This document shows, one piece after another, positions 35,651 through 44,500 of a DNA stretch of 64,000 nt. Position 1 is the first letter of the stretch, and each line of letters starts with the position of its first letter. Origin of the DNA: Shouchella tritolerans (GTDB lineage: Bacteria; Bacillota; Bacilli; Bacillales; Bacillaceae_D); assembly GCF_025770735.1 (NCBI RefSeq), contig NZ_JAODPB010000006.1, positions 62,001-126,000 on the forward strand, given 5' to 3'. Under the pieces are notes generated by a model, which made no database searches, was not told the DNA's origin, and worked only from the letters and a program-made list of their open reading frames with translations. Made by a program: the position numbers and the translations under genes.

Positions 35651-36571
35651 CTAAAAAGACATGCCTTCCTTTTGCCGATACCACGTAGGAATGATTTCTG
35701 TAAAATCATGATGATCATTCACGACATCAAGAGAGTAGGCCAACAGCGTAGCATACTGGTCCTCGCTAACCTGCTTTCCCCAAACGATGGCAGACACTAC
35801 ATGCATCGCGCTATACAGCGCATAAAGTTGCCAAAAGCGCTCTCCTGGTTTTTCACCGTTATGATAGCCGTCAACGACACCAATGGAAAAAGGAATACTT
35901 ACTCGAACGGAAAAAAAGCCAAGTTTTTGCAAGTCATGGAGCGGATCGCCAAAGTCGAAGCGGCCAAAATCAACCAAACCGACAAAACGGTTACGGTCAA
36001 TAATCATGTTCGCTGGGTGAAAATCATCGTGTTGGAAACGATTCGGACGCCCTTTCATCAGCCACTCATTTTCTCCAATATAGTCTTTTAACAACTGTTT
36101 AAGGGCAGGATCGAGCTCTTCTATTTTTTCTAGCGCTAACAAGTAGCGGTCGCTTTTTTGTTTTTTGGCTATTTCCCAAGAAGGCCAGTTCTGATTCACT
36201 CGTATTTGATGCAATTTAGCCAGCTCCTGCCCCGCCATAAAACCGACCTGGTATTGCTCCTGTTTAGACAGCACCGGGAGTGCTTCTTCACCATCTATTC
36301 CCGGCGTATAAGTCAGCACCATATATGCTTTGCCATCAGCTGGCAAGTGGCCAAATGCCAATGCCTTGGGGACAAAATCAGAGTGGTTGGCACATGTTTG
36401 AACCAGTTCAAATTCTTTTTTACGCCTGTCTGCTTCCTTTAATGGAAACAAACGGACAAGGTATGTTTCATCAAGTACATATTTTTCATCATTGGAAAAC
36501 CCTTTGACAAGCTGGCGGATGGACTTAGCCCCAGCAACGTACGGAATTCCTTCTAAAGCGTTTTTAAACAA
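35651..36571 (-). CDS. aminoglycoside/choline kinase-fold phosphotransferase
   Basis: 306 residues from a TTG at 36571 (AAGGGTG 8 nt upstream); a longer frame would run into the MFS gene. The APH fold is shown by the Brenner-type loop HDDFHPANMI near residue 190 and LVDFGRFDFGDPLHDL, the metal-binding DFG, near 205. It is a small-molecule kinase: aminoglycoside, macrolide and sugar or fructosamine substrates are all possible. It lies 16 bp after an MFS exporter gene on the same strand, which suggests a resistance or detoxification pair, but this is inference. Confidence 0.82.
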   Translation of the reverse strand: MFKNALEGIPYVAGAKSIRQLVKGFSNDEKYVLDETYLVRLFPLKEADRRKKEFELVQTCANHSDFVPKALAFGHLPADGKAYMVLTYTPGIDGEEALPVLSKQEQYQVGFMAGQELAKLHQIRVNQNWPSWEIAKKQKSDRYLLALEKIEELDPALKQLLKDYIGENEWLMKGRPNRFQHDDFHPANMIIDRNRFVGLVDFGRFDFGDPLHDLQKLGFFSVRVSIPFSIGVVDGYHNGEKPGERFWQLYALYSAMHVVSAIVWGKQVSEDQYATLLAYSLDVVNDHHDFTEIIPTWYRQKEGMSF

Positions 36572-36587
36572 ATGACCGCACCCTTTT

Positions 36588-37832
36588 CTAAACTTGTTGT
36601 CCCGTTTGCTGGTTTGTTGTTTGATCTTCAAAAAATGGCCGATTGCCTGGTCGGAAAACGGAAATCGCAAATAGACAGGCGAGGACAGCCATCGCAAGGG
36701 CCAGCACCACAATGGTTAGCCGCAACGAAAACCAATCCGCCATCACGCCTACCGCTAAAATAAAAAGAATTTGAAAAATGCTCTGGCCTAATTGCATTAT
36801 GCTTGTAACTCGCCCCATCATCTTTACTGGAATGTGGTTTTGATAAAAAGTGGCCATTCCGGCGTTCACAAACACGTTAAACAAGCCGAGGACAATAAAG
36901 CCAGCGGCAATGGACCAAAACGACCAAGAAAACGCGTACATGAGGTAACCTGCTGTCATCAAAATGAGCCCACTGCCAATCATATGCCGCAACGGAATAT
37001 GATTGGCAAACAGTGCCAAAACGGCTGCACCAACAATCGAACCGATCCCGGTAATACTAACAAGCAAACTGTATTCAACTTGCGATAAACCAACAACTTG
37101 CTGTGTAAAGACAACTTCTTGCGTATCCATGGCAAACGAAAACAACATGACTAGCAAAAAAATAACGTAAATGAATGTGATATATGGATGGTTTCGCAAA
37201 AATGCGGCGACAGCAGTAAAATCTTTAGCCACTTGTGCAACCGTTAATTTCGGAACCGTTGCTTCGTTGATTTTCTCTACTTTTGGCAATAGCACAAGGA
37301 AAATAGCGGCAGCGACAAAAAACAAAGCATTTGCCCAAAGTGTCCAGGAAATAGAGGTTGCCAGAATCATAGCACCGCCAATCGCAGGACCGACAATAAA
37401 CGCACTCGATGAACAAAACGAGCGAATGGCGTTAAAGCGCTTCCGCTTTTCAACTGGGACGAGCATCGTCATATACGTCATCGACGCTGGCGTAAAAAAC
37501 GATTGGGCCACACTTAAACAAACAAGAATCAAATAAATCATAGCAATGTTAGGGGCTAAAGGAAGCAAAGCAATAAAAGCGGCCCTAAGTCCGTATGTCA
37601 CCATCATCACTGCCCGTTTGCTCCGATAATCAATAAAACTTCCCGTCCAAAATTTCGTGCAGATGTTCACAATTGGGCTAACAATCCACAACCCGGCTAC
37701 GGCGGCAGCCGAACCAGTCATGTCAAAGACGATAAGATTAATCACCACTAAATAAACAAAATCACCCATGTTGGCCATACCGATCGAAGCAAGCAAAATG
37801 GCTAAACGGCGCCACTCTTTTTTCTTTTCCAT
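36588..37832 (-). CDS. MFS transporter, probable exporter
   Basis: 414 residues, 12 predicted membrane segments, major facilitator family of the enterobactin/macrolide efflux type (MefA-like organisation with GDFVYLVVINLIVFDMTGSAAAVAG at the start and a final acidic/Gln-rich tail). The substrate is unknown. It is followed after 16 bp by the kinase-fold gene in the same direction, so the two are probably co-transcribed. Confidence 0.82.
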   Translation of the reverse strand: MEKKKEWRRLAILLASIGMANMGDFVYLVVINLIVFDMTGSAAAVAGLWIVSPIVNICTKFWTGSFIDYRSKRAVMMVTYGLRAAFIALLPLAPNIAMIYLILVCLSVAQSFFTPASMTYMTMLVPVEKRKRFNAIRSFCSSSAFIVGPAIGGAMILATSISWTLWANALFFVAAAIFLVLLPKVEKINEATVPKLTVAQVAKDFTAVAAFLRNHPYITFIYVIFLLVMLFSFAMDTQEVVFTQQVVGLSQVEYSLLVSITGIGSIVGAAVLALFANHIPLRHMIGSGLILMTAGYLMYAFSWSFWSIAAGFIVLGLFNVFVNAGMATFYQNHIPVKMMGRVTSIMQLGQSIFQILFILAVGVMADWFSLRLTIVVLALAMAVLACLFAISVFRPGNRPFFEDQTTNQQTGQQV

Positions 37833-37911
37833 TCTCTTCCCCTTTTCGCCCTCTTATAGGGAAAGAATACCGAAGAAAGGGCATTCACGCAACCATCTTT
37901 TTACAAAGGAA

Positions 37912-37933
37912 AGCCAACCCATTCGGGTTGGCT
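37912..37933 (-). terminator. terminator of the yfhD-like gene
   Basis: A perfect nine-base stem (AGCCAACCC / GGGTTGGCT) with loop ATTC, followed on the minus strand by TTCCTTTGTAAAAA. Confidence 0.7.
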
Positions 37934-37941
37934 GGTATGAA

Positions 37942-38133
37942 TTATGATTGGTTATCAGGGTTGGCGCGTCTGTCAGCAGCAGCAGCCCGTTGTTGAGCCT
38001 CTATATCGTCTTGATCCGCAAGTTCAGCGGAATATTCTTCGTCAATTCCATCACTTACGATTTCCTGTTTTGGCGTTTGCGACAATTTGGCTTTGTCTTT
38101 ATGCTTATTATTACGAGACTGTCCTCTTGTCAT
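37942..38133 (-). CDS. yfhD: YfhD-family small protein
   Basis: 63 residues from the ATG at 38133 (AAAGGAG ten bases upstream); an open extension of 10 codons is rejected. Very hydrophilic: a basic N-terminal part (RGQSRNNKHKDKAKLSQTPKQ) and an acidic/Ala-rich half containing EEYSAELADQDDIEAQQRAAAADRR, matching the YfhD pattern of Bacillus. The function is unknown; such proteins are often spore-associated. Confidence 0.75.
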   Translation of the reverse strand: MTRGQSRNNKHKDKAKLSQTPKQEIVSDGIDEEYSAELADQDDIEAQQRAAAADRRANPDNQS

Positions 38134-38243
38134 TTCAACATCACTCCTTTGTTCCATTAACATCTCCGTTCAAACTCCTTTCTATGCATGTCTAAAAAGA
38201 AACACAAGAGTGACCGCTCGTTTTTGCCGAAATGACCGTTGGT

Positions 38244-38633
38244 TTACTCCCCTTTCTGGTAGCTGCTTTCTGCATTCCTTTTTACTTCTTCGATTCCTTT
38301 TCCTAGCCCTGAATGAATCGTTGCCACATATCCTCCTTCAACTAAAGGCGCGTCGCTAATCATGATCGTCCGGTTCAGCTCGAACTCTTGTGCCATTTCA
38401 GCATTCATTTTCGCGCTTCCTATATCATAGAAAACCAAAATATCCTGATCACTTGGTATCGCCTCTATAACGGCACGAATTCGTTCGATGCTTGTGCCGA
38501 TCTCTCCATCTTCCAATCCGCCGCAAGCATAAATACCAACATTAGGGTTTGCTTGTTGCATCAATGCTTGTGCGCCGTCTGCCAGTGCTTTTACATGAGA
38601 GATAAGCAAAATCGCTACACGTGTGTCTGCCAT
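38244..38633 (-). CDS. dhaM: dihydroxyacetone kinase phosphotransferase subunit
   Basis: 129 residues, EIIA(Man)-like domain only. The phosphorylated His13 is in LLISHVKALADG. It receives phosphate from the PTS protein HPr and passes it to DhaL-ADP. It follows dhaL after 3 bp. The single-domain form (without fused HPr or EI domains) is usual in Firmicutes. It has a GGLEDGEIGTS stretch typical of DhaM. Confidence 0.93.
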   Translation of the reverse strand: MADTRVAILLISHVKALADGAQALMQQANPNVGIYACGGLEDGEIGTSIERIRAVIEAIPSDQDILVFYDIGSAKMNAEMAQEFELNRTIMISDAPLVEGGYVATIHSGLGKGIEEVKRNAESSYQKGE

Positions 38634-38636
38634 ACG

Positions 38637-39251
38637 TCACTCGCCTGCCTTCATTATGTTACATAGCGTTTTAAACAAATAATAGCTTGATACTGCCCCA
38701 GGATCGATATGGCCTACTGACTGCTCACCTAAAATCGCGCCACGGCCACGTTTAACGACCATATCCTTCGTTGCTTCCATGCCTTCTCTAGCAGACGCTT
38801 CCAACTGGTGCCAATCAATGCCGTTTTCGCTTGCTTCATTCGCAACTGTGGACCAAACATCAAGAAGCGTCCCTTCTCCAGGGGCTGCCTTTCCGCGTTG
38901 GGCGATGCCTTCAGCTGCTTGTTTGAGAGCAACCACCATCGTCTCATCATCAAGTGTCTGTTTTCCTTTGCATGCAGTGGCCATTCGTAAAAACGCGGTA
39001 CCGTATAAAGGTCCTGACGCTCCTCCTACTTTTGAAATGAGAATGGTTGCGACTTTTTGCAGCAATGCCGCTGGCTCATCCTCCTCCTTTATGTTTGGCA
39101 GCTCGGCAAGCACTGCTTGAAAGCCACGATGCATGTTAATGCCATGATCCCCATCCCCTAATGCTTGGTCTAATTTCGACAATTCGTCTTTGTTGTCGGC
39201 AATAACAGCCGCCAGCTCTGTTAACCATTGTTTAAGCTGTGTTGTATTCAT
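38637..39251 (-). CDS. dhaL: dihydroxyacetone kinase ADP-binding subunit
   Basis: 204 residues from the ATG at 39251 (GAGGAGGAA upstream). DQALGDGDHGINMHRG near residues 28-43 supplies the aspartates that hold Mg-ADP, and GGASGPLYG near 80 the nucleotide loop. It carries the phosphate from DhaM to dihydroxyacetone on DhaK. It lies between dhaK (38 bp gap) and dhaM (3 bp gap). Confidence 0.94.
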   Translation of the reverse strand: MNTTQLKQWLTELAAVIADNKDELSKLDQALGDGDHGINMHRGFQAVLAELPNIKEEDEPAALLQKVATILISKVGGASGPLYGTAFLRMATACKGKQTLDDETMVVALKQAAEGIAQRGKAAPGEGTLLDVWSTVANEASENGIDWHQLEASAREGMEATKDMVVKRGRGAILGEQSVGHIDPGAVSSYYLFKTLCNIMKAGE

Positions 39252-39288
39252 ACTCGTTCCTCCTCTGTTAAAATGATCGGCCATTTTT

Positions 39289-40281
39289 TCAAAAACGAGT
39301 TGCTTCCGTCTGCCATTGCACAGTCCTCGCTTCTGCCTGTAAGTAAGGTGCTAACTCTTCATTCACAACAAACAACGTCAAGGAAATGCCTGCCATATCA
39401 AGGCTTGTCATATAATCCCCTACATAGGTGGAATGTATTTCATAGGACTGCTTGTCTAGTTCAGCTAGAACGTCACGGGCAAAACTGTACTGCTCTACTA
39501 ACGGCGTGCTGCCCATGCCGTTAATAAGGACAGCTAGTGGATCAGAGCCAGGCAATTCAGCGGCCACTTTCGACACGAGCAATTTGGCAATTTCTTGCGA
39601 AGAAGCAACTTTTTCTCGATACATCCCTCTTTCACCATGTATGCCGATGCCGACTTCCATCTCGTCTTCTGCCAACGCAAAGCTAGGCTGGTCAACGCCA
39701 GGCAATGAACAAGGCGTTAAAGCCACACTCATGCTGCGGATACGGCTTATCGCTTTTTCAGCGACTTCCTTTACTTTCGTTAAACTAGCGCCCGTTTCTG
39801 CACAAGCTCCTGCCATTTTATGGACAAGAACCGTGCCGGCGATGCCACGCCGTTGTGCTGGATCGGTTACAGCTACATCATCGTTAACGACAACCATTTC
39901 TGTCTGAATCCCTTGTGAATCAGCCATTTCCATCGCCATCTCTGCATTCATGCGATCGCCGTTGTAATTTTTTATGACGAGCAGCACACCTTTTCCTTGG
40001 TTGGCTGCTTCAATCGCCGCTAAAAATTGATCAGCGCCTGGCGAAGTAAAGACTTCACCACATACGGCCGCATCGAGCATCCCGTGACCAACATAACCTG
40101 CGTGAGCAGGCTCATGGCCACTGCCTCCTCCGCTAATAACGCCAACTTTATCAGCCTTTGCCTGCCTGCGGACAACCACATTTGTATTTGGAAGGCGTTT
40201 CAATTGAGTCGTATGAACAGCAGTAAACCCATCTAAAAAATCGGACACTAACTGATTCGGATCGTTCAATAATTTTTTCAT
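39289..40281 (-). CDS. dhaK: dihydroxyacetone kinase substrate-binding subunit
   Basis: 330 residues from the ATG at 40281 (AAAGGAGAGG upstream); the 21-codon upstream extension lacks a site. The substrate-binding residues are intact: His56 in GGGSGHEPAH, Asp109 in NYNGDRMN and His215 in GIHGERG, which forms the hemiaminal bond with dihydroxyacetone. PEP-driven phosphorylation yields dihydroxyacetone phosphate for glycolysis. It is first gene of dhaKLM; no glycerol dehydrogenase or DhaS/DhaQ regulator is adjacent. Confidence 0.95.
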   Translation of the reverse strand: MKKLLNDPNQLVSDFLDGFTAVHTTQLKRLPNTNVVVRRQAKADKVGVISGGGSGHEPAHAGYVGHGMLDAAVCGEVFTSPGADQFLAAIEAANQGKGVLLVIKNYNGDRMNAEMAMEMADSQGIQTEMVVVNDDVAVTDPAQRRGIAGTVLVHKMAGACAETGASLTKVKEVAEKAISRIRSMSVALTPCSLPGVDQPSFALAEDEMEVGIGIHGERGMYREKVASSQEIAKLLVSKVAAELPGSDPLAVLINGMGSTPLVEQYSFARDVLAELDKQSYEIHSTYVGDYMTSLDMAGISLTLFVVNEELAPYLQAEARTVQWQTEATRF

Positions 40282-40556
40282 TTTTATGTTCACCTCTCCT
40301 TTATGAGCAAATCGATGCTTATTCATATAATTATTCGCATACATCTATATTCCCTGCCGCGCCAATCAGTAATCCAATGATCTGTGACAGTTTTTCTAAT
40401 TACTCATTTGCGAATAACCTTTTATAAAAGGATGATCGAATTAATGCTTTAAAGAGATCATCAAGCCATAATGTGAACATCGGTTTCACATTTTTAAGAG
40501 TCATTCGATGGTATAATGCTGTATAAGCGAAAATGATTAGGAAAGGATGATGACAA
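40282..40556. promoter_or_regulatory. divergent promoter region of dhaK and the 40557 gene
   Basis: On the plus strand TATAAT lies at 40512-40517. Upstream, ATGTGAA (40471-40477) and TTCACAT (40485-40491) form a 7-bp inverted repeat with a 7-base gap that overlaps the expected -35, so it is a candidate operator. I could not assign the dhaK promoter. Confidence 0.45.
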
Positions 40557-41072
40557 CTGAGCAACTACGCGAATAAACAAGCTTTGATTGATGAAATGAT
40601 GAAAAGAGCAACGTTATTCATTAATGAATTTCATGCTATTAATGATTTTGATAAAGATGTCTTCGTAAAAGAAGTTGACCGAACGCCATCCCAGATGATT
40701 GCCTACCAATTAGGATGGATCAATTTAATCCTTTCATGGGAACAAGATAATAAGGACGGAAAGCATGTCATAACGCCAACGGAAAATTATAAATGGAATA
40801 ATCTTGGTGGCCTTTATCAAAGCTTTTATGACCAATATGCAGCGTGTTCCCTTGAAACATTGATTGAACGGTTTCAGCAAGATGTTCATAAAATCATTCA
40901 ATTAGTTGAAAGCTACAGCGACCAAGAATTATTTGAACCAGGTGGTAGACAATGGGCAACTTCTACACCAGCCAATTGGCCTGTTTGGAAATGGATTCAT
41001 ATCAATACAGTGGCTCCATTTAAAAGCTTTCGAACAAAAATTAGAAAGTGGAAAAAGATGAAAGGGCAATGA
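40557..41072 (+). CDS. DfsB/ClbS-like four-helix protein with apparent CTG start
   Basis: Up to 171 residues. Reading from CTG at 40557 gives L/M-SNYANKQALIDEM, which matches the usual beginning of the DinB-like ClbS/DfsB family, and AAAGGA lies 9 bases upstream. The next in-frame starts are internal (TTG at 40584). Two ATGs at 40547 and 40550 are out of frame and end in a stop at 40576. The body contains FVKEVDRTPSQMIAYQLGWINLILSWE and ends with a membrane-independent helical bundle. ClbS is a colibactin-protecting hydrolase; most relatives have no known role. Confidence 0.7.
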   Translation: MSNYANKQALIDEMMKRATLFINEFHAINDFDKDVFVKEVDRTPSQMIAYQLGWINLILSWEQDNKDGKHVITPTENYKWNNLGGLYQSFYDQYAACSLETLIERFQQDVHKIIQLVESYSDQELFEPGGRQWATSTPANWPVWKWIHINTVAPFKSFRTKIRKWKKMKGQ

Positions 41073-41173
41073 TTGATCCGGACGTTAAGGATGATTTCCG
41101 CACCCCTTTCTTCTCGTTCCTCTACATTTCCTAAAAATATGTACCAACCCCATTAGCGCCCGACAAAAAAAGA

Positions 41174-41217
41174 CGAATACAATCATATTAAATGATTTAT
41201 ATTCGCCTTATTTTTTT
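41174..41217. terminator. bidirectional terminator
   Basis: An imperfect 12-bp stem (CGAATAC-AATCAT / ATGATTT-ATATTCG) flanked by T-runs on both strands (plus: ATTTTTTT; minus: CTTTTTTT) separates the convergent genes at 41072 and 41219. Confidence 0.75.
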
Positions 41218-41218
41218 A

Positions 41219-41728
41219 TTACCATTTTTCTAGAAAATGGTAGGATGCATCGGTTCGGTCTCGTTTGGAGTTTGTAGATTGGGGCATCCCAGCATCGGAT
41301 AGTTCGGTTATATTTGCAAAATCATTGATAAATTGGCGGTCGTCGATAGCCCATCGTCCGTTACGGTATGACCAGCGATCAAGATAACGGCCTCTAGCTC
41401 TCTGTTCGTAAATTTTGTCTCCTCTCTTTATTCTCCCAGCCATTGTCACATAAGACTCACTGAAAGCTTTCCTTCCCTTAACTTCGATGAGAATATTCGT
41501 TATTTGGTGAGAAGTTACTTGTAAATGGCGATGTTGTTCAGATACCCATTCTACAAATTCTTCACCAGTTCCCTTAAATGTGTCTCCGTAATCAACGCGA
41601 CCGTCAGGATGCCAAACGTTTTTAGCAAGTTCATTATCGATGCGGTCCATACCACGACAATAAGCATAGAGTTGCTCGTTGATTTCTTGTTTTGCTACCA
41701 ATTCATTCAACCTATCAAGAGATTCCAA
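41219..41728 (-). CDS. SnoaL/NTF2-fold protein, possible isomerase or dehydratase
   Basis: 169 residues of the SnoaL-like group that includes scytalone dehydratase and LinA. YCRGMDRIDNEL places an Asp at residue 28 and VTSHQITN a His at 74, the positions of the catalytic Asp/His pair in LinA. It is the last gene of a leftward unit after a flavin dehydrogenase and an SDR. Such small proteins often handle steroid, terpenoid or aromatic intermediates. The actual substrate is unknown. Confidence 0.8.
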   Translation of the reverse strand: MESLDRLNELVAKQEINEQLYAYCRGMDRIDNELAKNVWHPDGRVDYGDTFKGTGEEFVEWVSEQHRHLQVTSHQITNILIEVKGRKAFSESYVTMAGRIKRGDKIYEQRARGRYLDRWSYRNGRWAIDDRQFINDFANITELSDAGMPQSTNSKRDRTDASYHFLEKW

Positions 41729-41863
41729 GATTCATCCTCCTCGAATAGTCGTATACATCCCAAACACACTCAAATGTAAGATCAAGACATTTGTAAACGG
41801 ATGAAAGCTCTACAGGGATAAACGTTTTTCATTGAACGTGCCTGCAGACAAAAATCAGTCAAT

Positions 41864-42589
41864 CTATCTTAAAGAGATAACCTGACCTGCGATTCGCTCA
41901 TCTTCAAGAATATTTAAAGCCGTTCTCGCCACATTTTCTACTGTGTTTTCCCCCATTGGCAAATTTTTTATGGATTGTTTAAGCTGTTCTTCACCGCCTG
42001 GCCTGTCAAATGCTTTTAGCGTTAATGGAGTAAGCACCATCCCTGGCATGATGGAATTAGCCGTTATATTGTCCTTTCCATGTTCGGCAGAAATGGTTTC
42101 GATCAAGCTTTTACAAGCCGCCTTTCCCGATTGATAAGCAGCAAGCCCGGGGGTCCCACCTAATGAAGAAGTGAAGCAAAGGAGCCGGCCAAATGTTTGT
42201 TTGACCATCGTTTGCAATGCAACATGAAAGCAATTAAAAACGGTATTCAAGTTATAGTTGATTTGTTTATGCCAAAAGTCTGGCGTGTATTCAATGAACG
42301 GCTTAAACTGTCCTCCTCCAACTGTCACAACCATCATATGGAGCTTTCCCGTTTCCTCAACGACCTTGTCAACAGACTCTTTGACTTTGTTATAGTCAGA
42401 GACATCCACCAACATGGTAGAAACAGAACCGTTATGATCAAGAATTTCTTGCTTTGCTTCCTTTAATAATGTTTCATTTAAGTCCCATATCACCACATTT
42501 GCGCCTTCAGTTGCTAATGCTTTTGATATCGCTCTACCAATCCCACCAGCACCACCAGCGACGATAGCTGTCATGTCTTTAAACCGCAT
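41864..42589 (-). CDS. short-chain dehydrogenase/reductase
   Basis: 241 residues, Rossmann fold with GGAGGIGRAI near residue 12 for NAD(P), VVIWDL giving an acidic residue at the end of beta 2 that favours NAD(H), a catalytic YQSGK near 155 and the usual upstream Ser (FTSSLGG). It is the middle gene of the flavoprotein-SDR-SnoaL cluster. Probably acts on a hydroxyl or ketone of a ring compound; the substrate is not deducible. Confidence 0.88.
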   Translation of the reverse strand: MRFKDMTAIVAGGAGGIGRAISKALATEGANVVIWDLNETLLKEAKQEILDHNGSVSTMLVDVSDYNKVKESVDKVVEETGKLHMMVVTVGGGQFKPFIEYTPDFWHKQINYNLNTVFNCFHVALQTMVKQTFGRLLCFTSSLGGTPGLAAYQSGKAACKSLIETISAEHGKDNITANSIMPGMVLTPLTLKAFDRPGGEEQLKQSIKNLPMGENTVENVARTALNILEDERIAGQVISLR

Positions 42590-42677
42590 ATCCTTTTCCT
42601 CCTTACGTACTTGATCTTCTTCCCAAACGCATTAAACCTACTTGACTTTGACTATAGTTTATTCTTCATCACCCCCA

Positions 42678-44318
42678 TCATTTCTCTTTGATATGATTTG
42701 CTGCTATATAACCAAATACGGTTGTTGGCCCTATGGAAGCACCTGGTCCAGGATACACTCTTCCCATCACGGATGCTGAGCAGTTTCCGATTGCATATAG
42801 TCCATCGACTGGTCTATTATTTTGAAGTGCCTGACCAAATTCATTTGCAACAATGCCACCCTTCGTACCCAAATCGCCAGGGAAAATTTTGCACGCATAA
42901 AACGGTGCTTTTTCAATCGCCCCTAAATTAGGATTTTTATATCTTGGGTCCCCATAATAGTTATCATAAGCTGAGTTCCCCCGCCCGAAGTCTTTATCTA
43001 CCCCTTTTTCTACAAATCCATTAAAACGATGAATGGTTGCTTTCAAGCGCTCTTTATCTACTTGGCATTTTTCTGCTAAATCTTCTATCGAGTTTGCCTT
43101 AATGAAAAACCCACTTTCGATCGCTTCCTTAGAGGTTAATCTTGGAAGCATATCTCCAAATAAATAGCGATTCCGATTTCTACTTTCCATGATGAGCCAT
43201 GAGTGAATGGCTTTTCCGTTCTCCTTATGTCTTTCAAGAATGGCATGCCCTGCATCTGTATAAGATTGTGATTCATTAAAATAACGCTCTCCAGTTTGGT
43301 CAACAATGATGCTGTGTGGCATGGAGCGTTCATAAACGAGAAATTTCCGTGCGCCATTTTGATCTATTGTCGCTGGTCCCCACCACGCGTCATCTAATAA
43401 ATCTGTATCTAGGTTATGTTTTTGCGCAATGAAGAGAAGATCCCCTGTATTATCTGGACTCGCTGAAGTCCAATCAGCTCCGATCTGATGATATTTTCTA
43501 CGTAATGCAGGGTTTCGCTCAAAACCGCCGCCTGCTAGAATGACGGCATGACTTTTAATAAAAAGTTCTTTCCCTTGATTTTCCGCTTTTACGCCTTCTA
43601 TTTGATGATTGTTCACAATAAGATCTTTCAATGGTGTGGACAGCTTCATTTTTACGTTGTGATCAAGGGCAATCTTCAGTAAACGACTAACAAGTCCTGC
43701 GCCAATGGATACAGGCTGTTGGCGTTTTAGTTTATATTTAAACCCATTAAGAAACATTCCAACCGTAGTGTTAAAGTCTTTTGCATTGGTAAAGGCTTTT
43801 GGTAACGAAGCTACTTTGCCAGAGTACAGTGGGATAGGCGCTCCAAGCTCGCCCATTCTTAACGTGTCTTTATAATCACCGAGTAATCGAAGATCAAAAA
43901 TTTCCGCCTCAATTGAGCGTCCAATCTTACCACCAGGTTTTTCCGGATAGTAATCAGGGTATAAAGTACCTGGCACCCATTTCATACCTTGCTCTTCTAA
44001 AAATTTCACCATTTTATGCCCGTTTCTCACATAAGCAACCTTCCGTTCATAGGTAGAAGCAGGGCCTCTGTCTTCTATCGCCGCTTCCATGTAGGTAAGT
44101 GCCTCTTCCTCACTATCCTGTAAACCCGCTGCTTTCGATACATGGTTATTCGGGATCCACAATCCTCCGCCGGAAAGGGCCGATGACCCTCCCCAAACAT
44201 CCGCTTTTTCGATAATGATCGTTTTTAAACCATGATAAGCAGCTGTAATCGCCGATACGAATCCTCCTGCACCACTACCAACTATTACAACGTCATACTC
44301 TTCATTCCAATCCATCAT
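42678..44318 (-). CDS. 3-ketosteroid delta1-dehydrogenase-like flavoprotein
   Basis: 546 residues. FAD-binding GSGAGGFVSAITAAYHG with GGSSALSGGGLWIPNNH near residue 45 and the C-terminal YPGPGASIGPTTVFGYIAANH, the pattern of the fumarate reductase/ketosteroid dehydrogenase flavoproteins. No heme or anchoring domain, so soluble. Steroid 1-dehydrogenation fits the family look, but reductases for other enones are possible. It heads a three-gene unit with the SDR and the SnoaL-like protein. An inverted repeat upstream (44427-44442) is a candidate operator. Confidence 0.8.
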   Translation of the reverse strand: MMDWNEEYDVVIVGSGAGGFVSAITAAYHGLKTIIIEKADVWGGSSALSGGGLWIPNNHVSKAAGLQDSEEEALTYMEAAIEDRGPASTYERKVAYVRNGHKMVKFLEEQGMKWVPGTLYPDYYPEKPGGKIGRSIEAEIFDLRLLGDYKDTLRMGELGAPIPLYSGKVASLPKAFTNAKDFNTTVGMFLNGFKYKLKRQQPVSIGAGLVSRLLKIALDHNVKMKLSTPLKDLIVNNHQIEGVKAENQGKELFIKSHAVILAGGGFERNPALRRKYHQIGADWTSASPDNTGDLLFIAQKHNLDTDLLDDAWWGPATIDQNGARKFLVYERSMPHSIIVDQTGERYFNESQSYTDAGHAILERHKENGKAIHSWLIMESRNRNRYLFGDMLPRLTSKEAIESGFFIKANSIEDLAEKCQVDKERLKATIHRFNGFVEKGVDKDFGRGNSAYDNYYGDPRYKNPNLGAIEKAPFYACKIFPGDLGTKGGIVANEFGQALQNNRPVDGLYAIGNCSASVMGRVYPGPGASIGPTTVFGYIAANHIKEK

Positions 44319-44426
44319 TTTCCCCCCATTTTTTTAAGAACTCACTAGACTCAATAGAAGCTTAATAAAACACTCTATTTCCCTTTGATGATTTATGTCA
44401 GAGAACCATTTATCATCGATGTGACA

Positions 44427-44442
44427 CGTCTTATTTAAGACG
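44427..44442. promoter_or_regulatory. palindrome upstream of the flavoprotein operon
   Basis: CGTCTTA-TT-TAAGACG, perfect seven-base arms, about 110 bp before the flavoprotein start and 60 bp after the RND gene end. It has no T-run and so is more likely an operator than a terminator. The regulator is not identified. Confidence 0.35.
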
Positions 44443-44500
44443 CTTCTATCTCAGTGAATTTGTCAAACATGAATGGAACGATTAAAAGTCACTAGATTTT

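Noticed and set aside
36572-36712. N-terminal extension of the kinase-fold gene
   Set aside because: It overlaps the MFS gene end and lacks family similarity.
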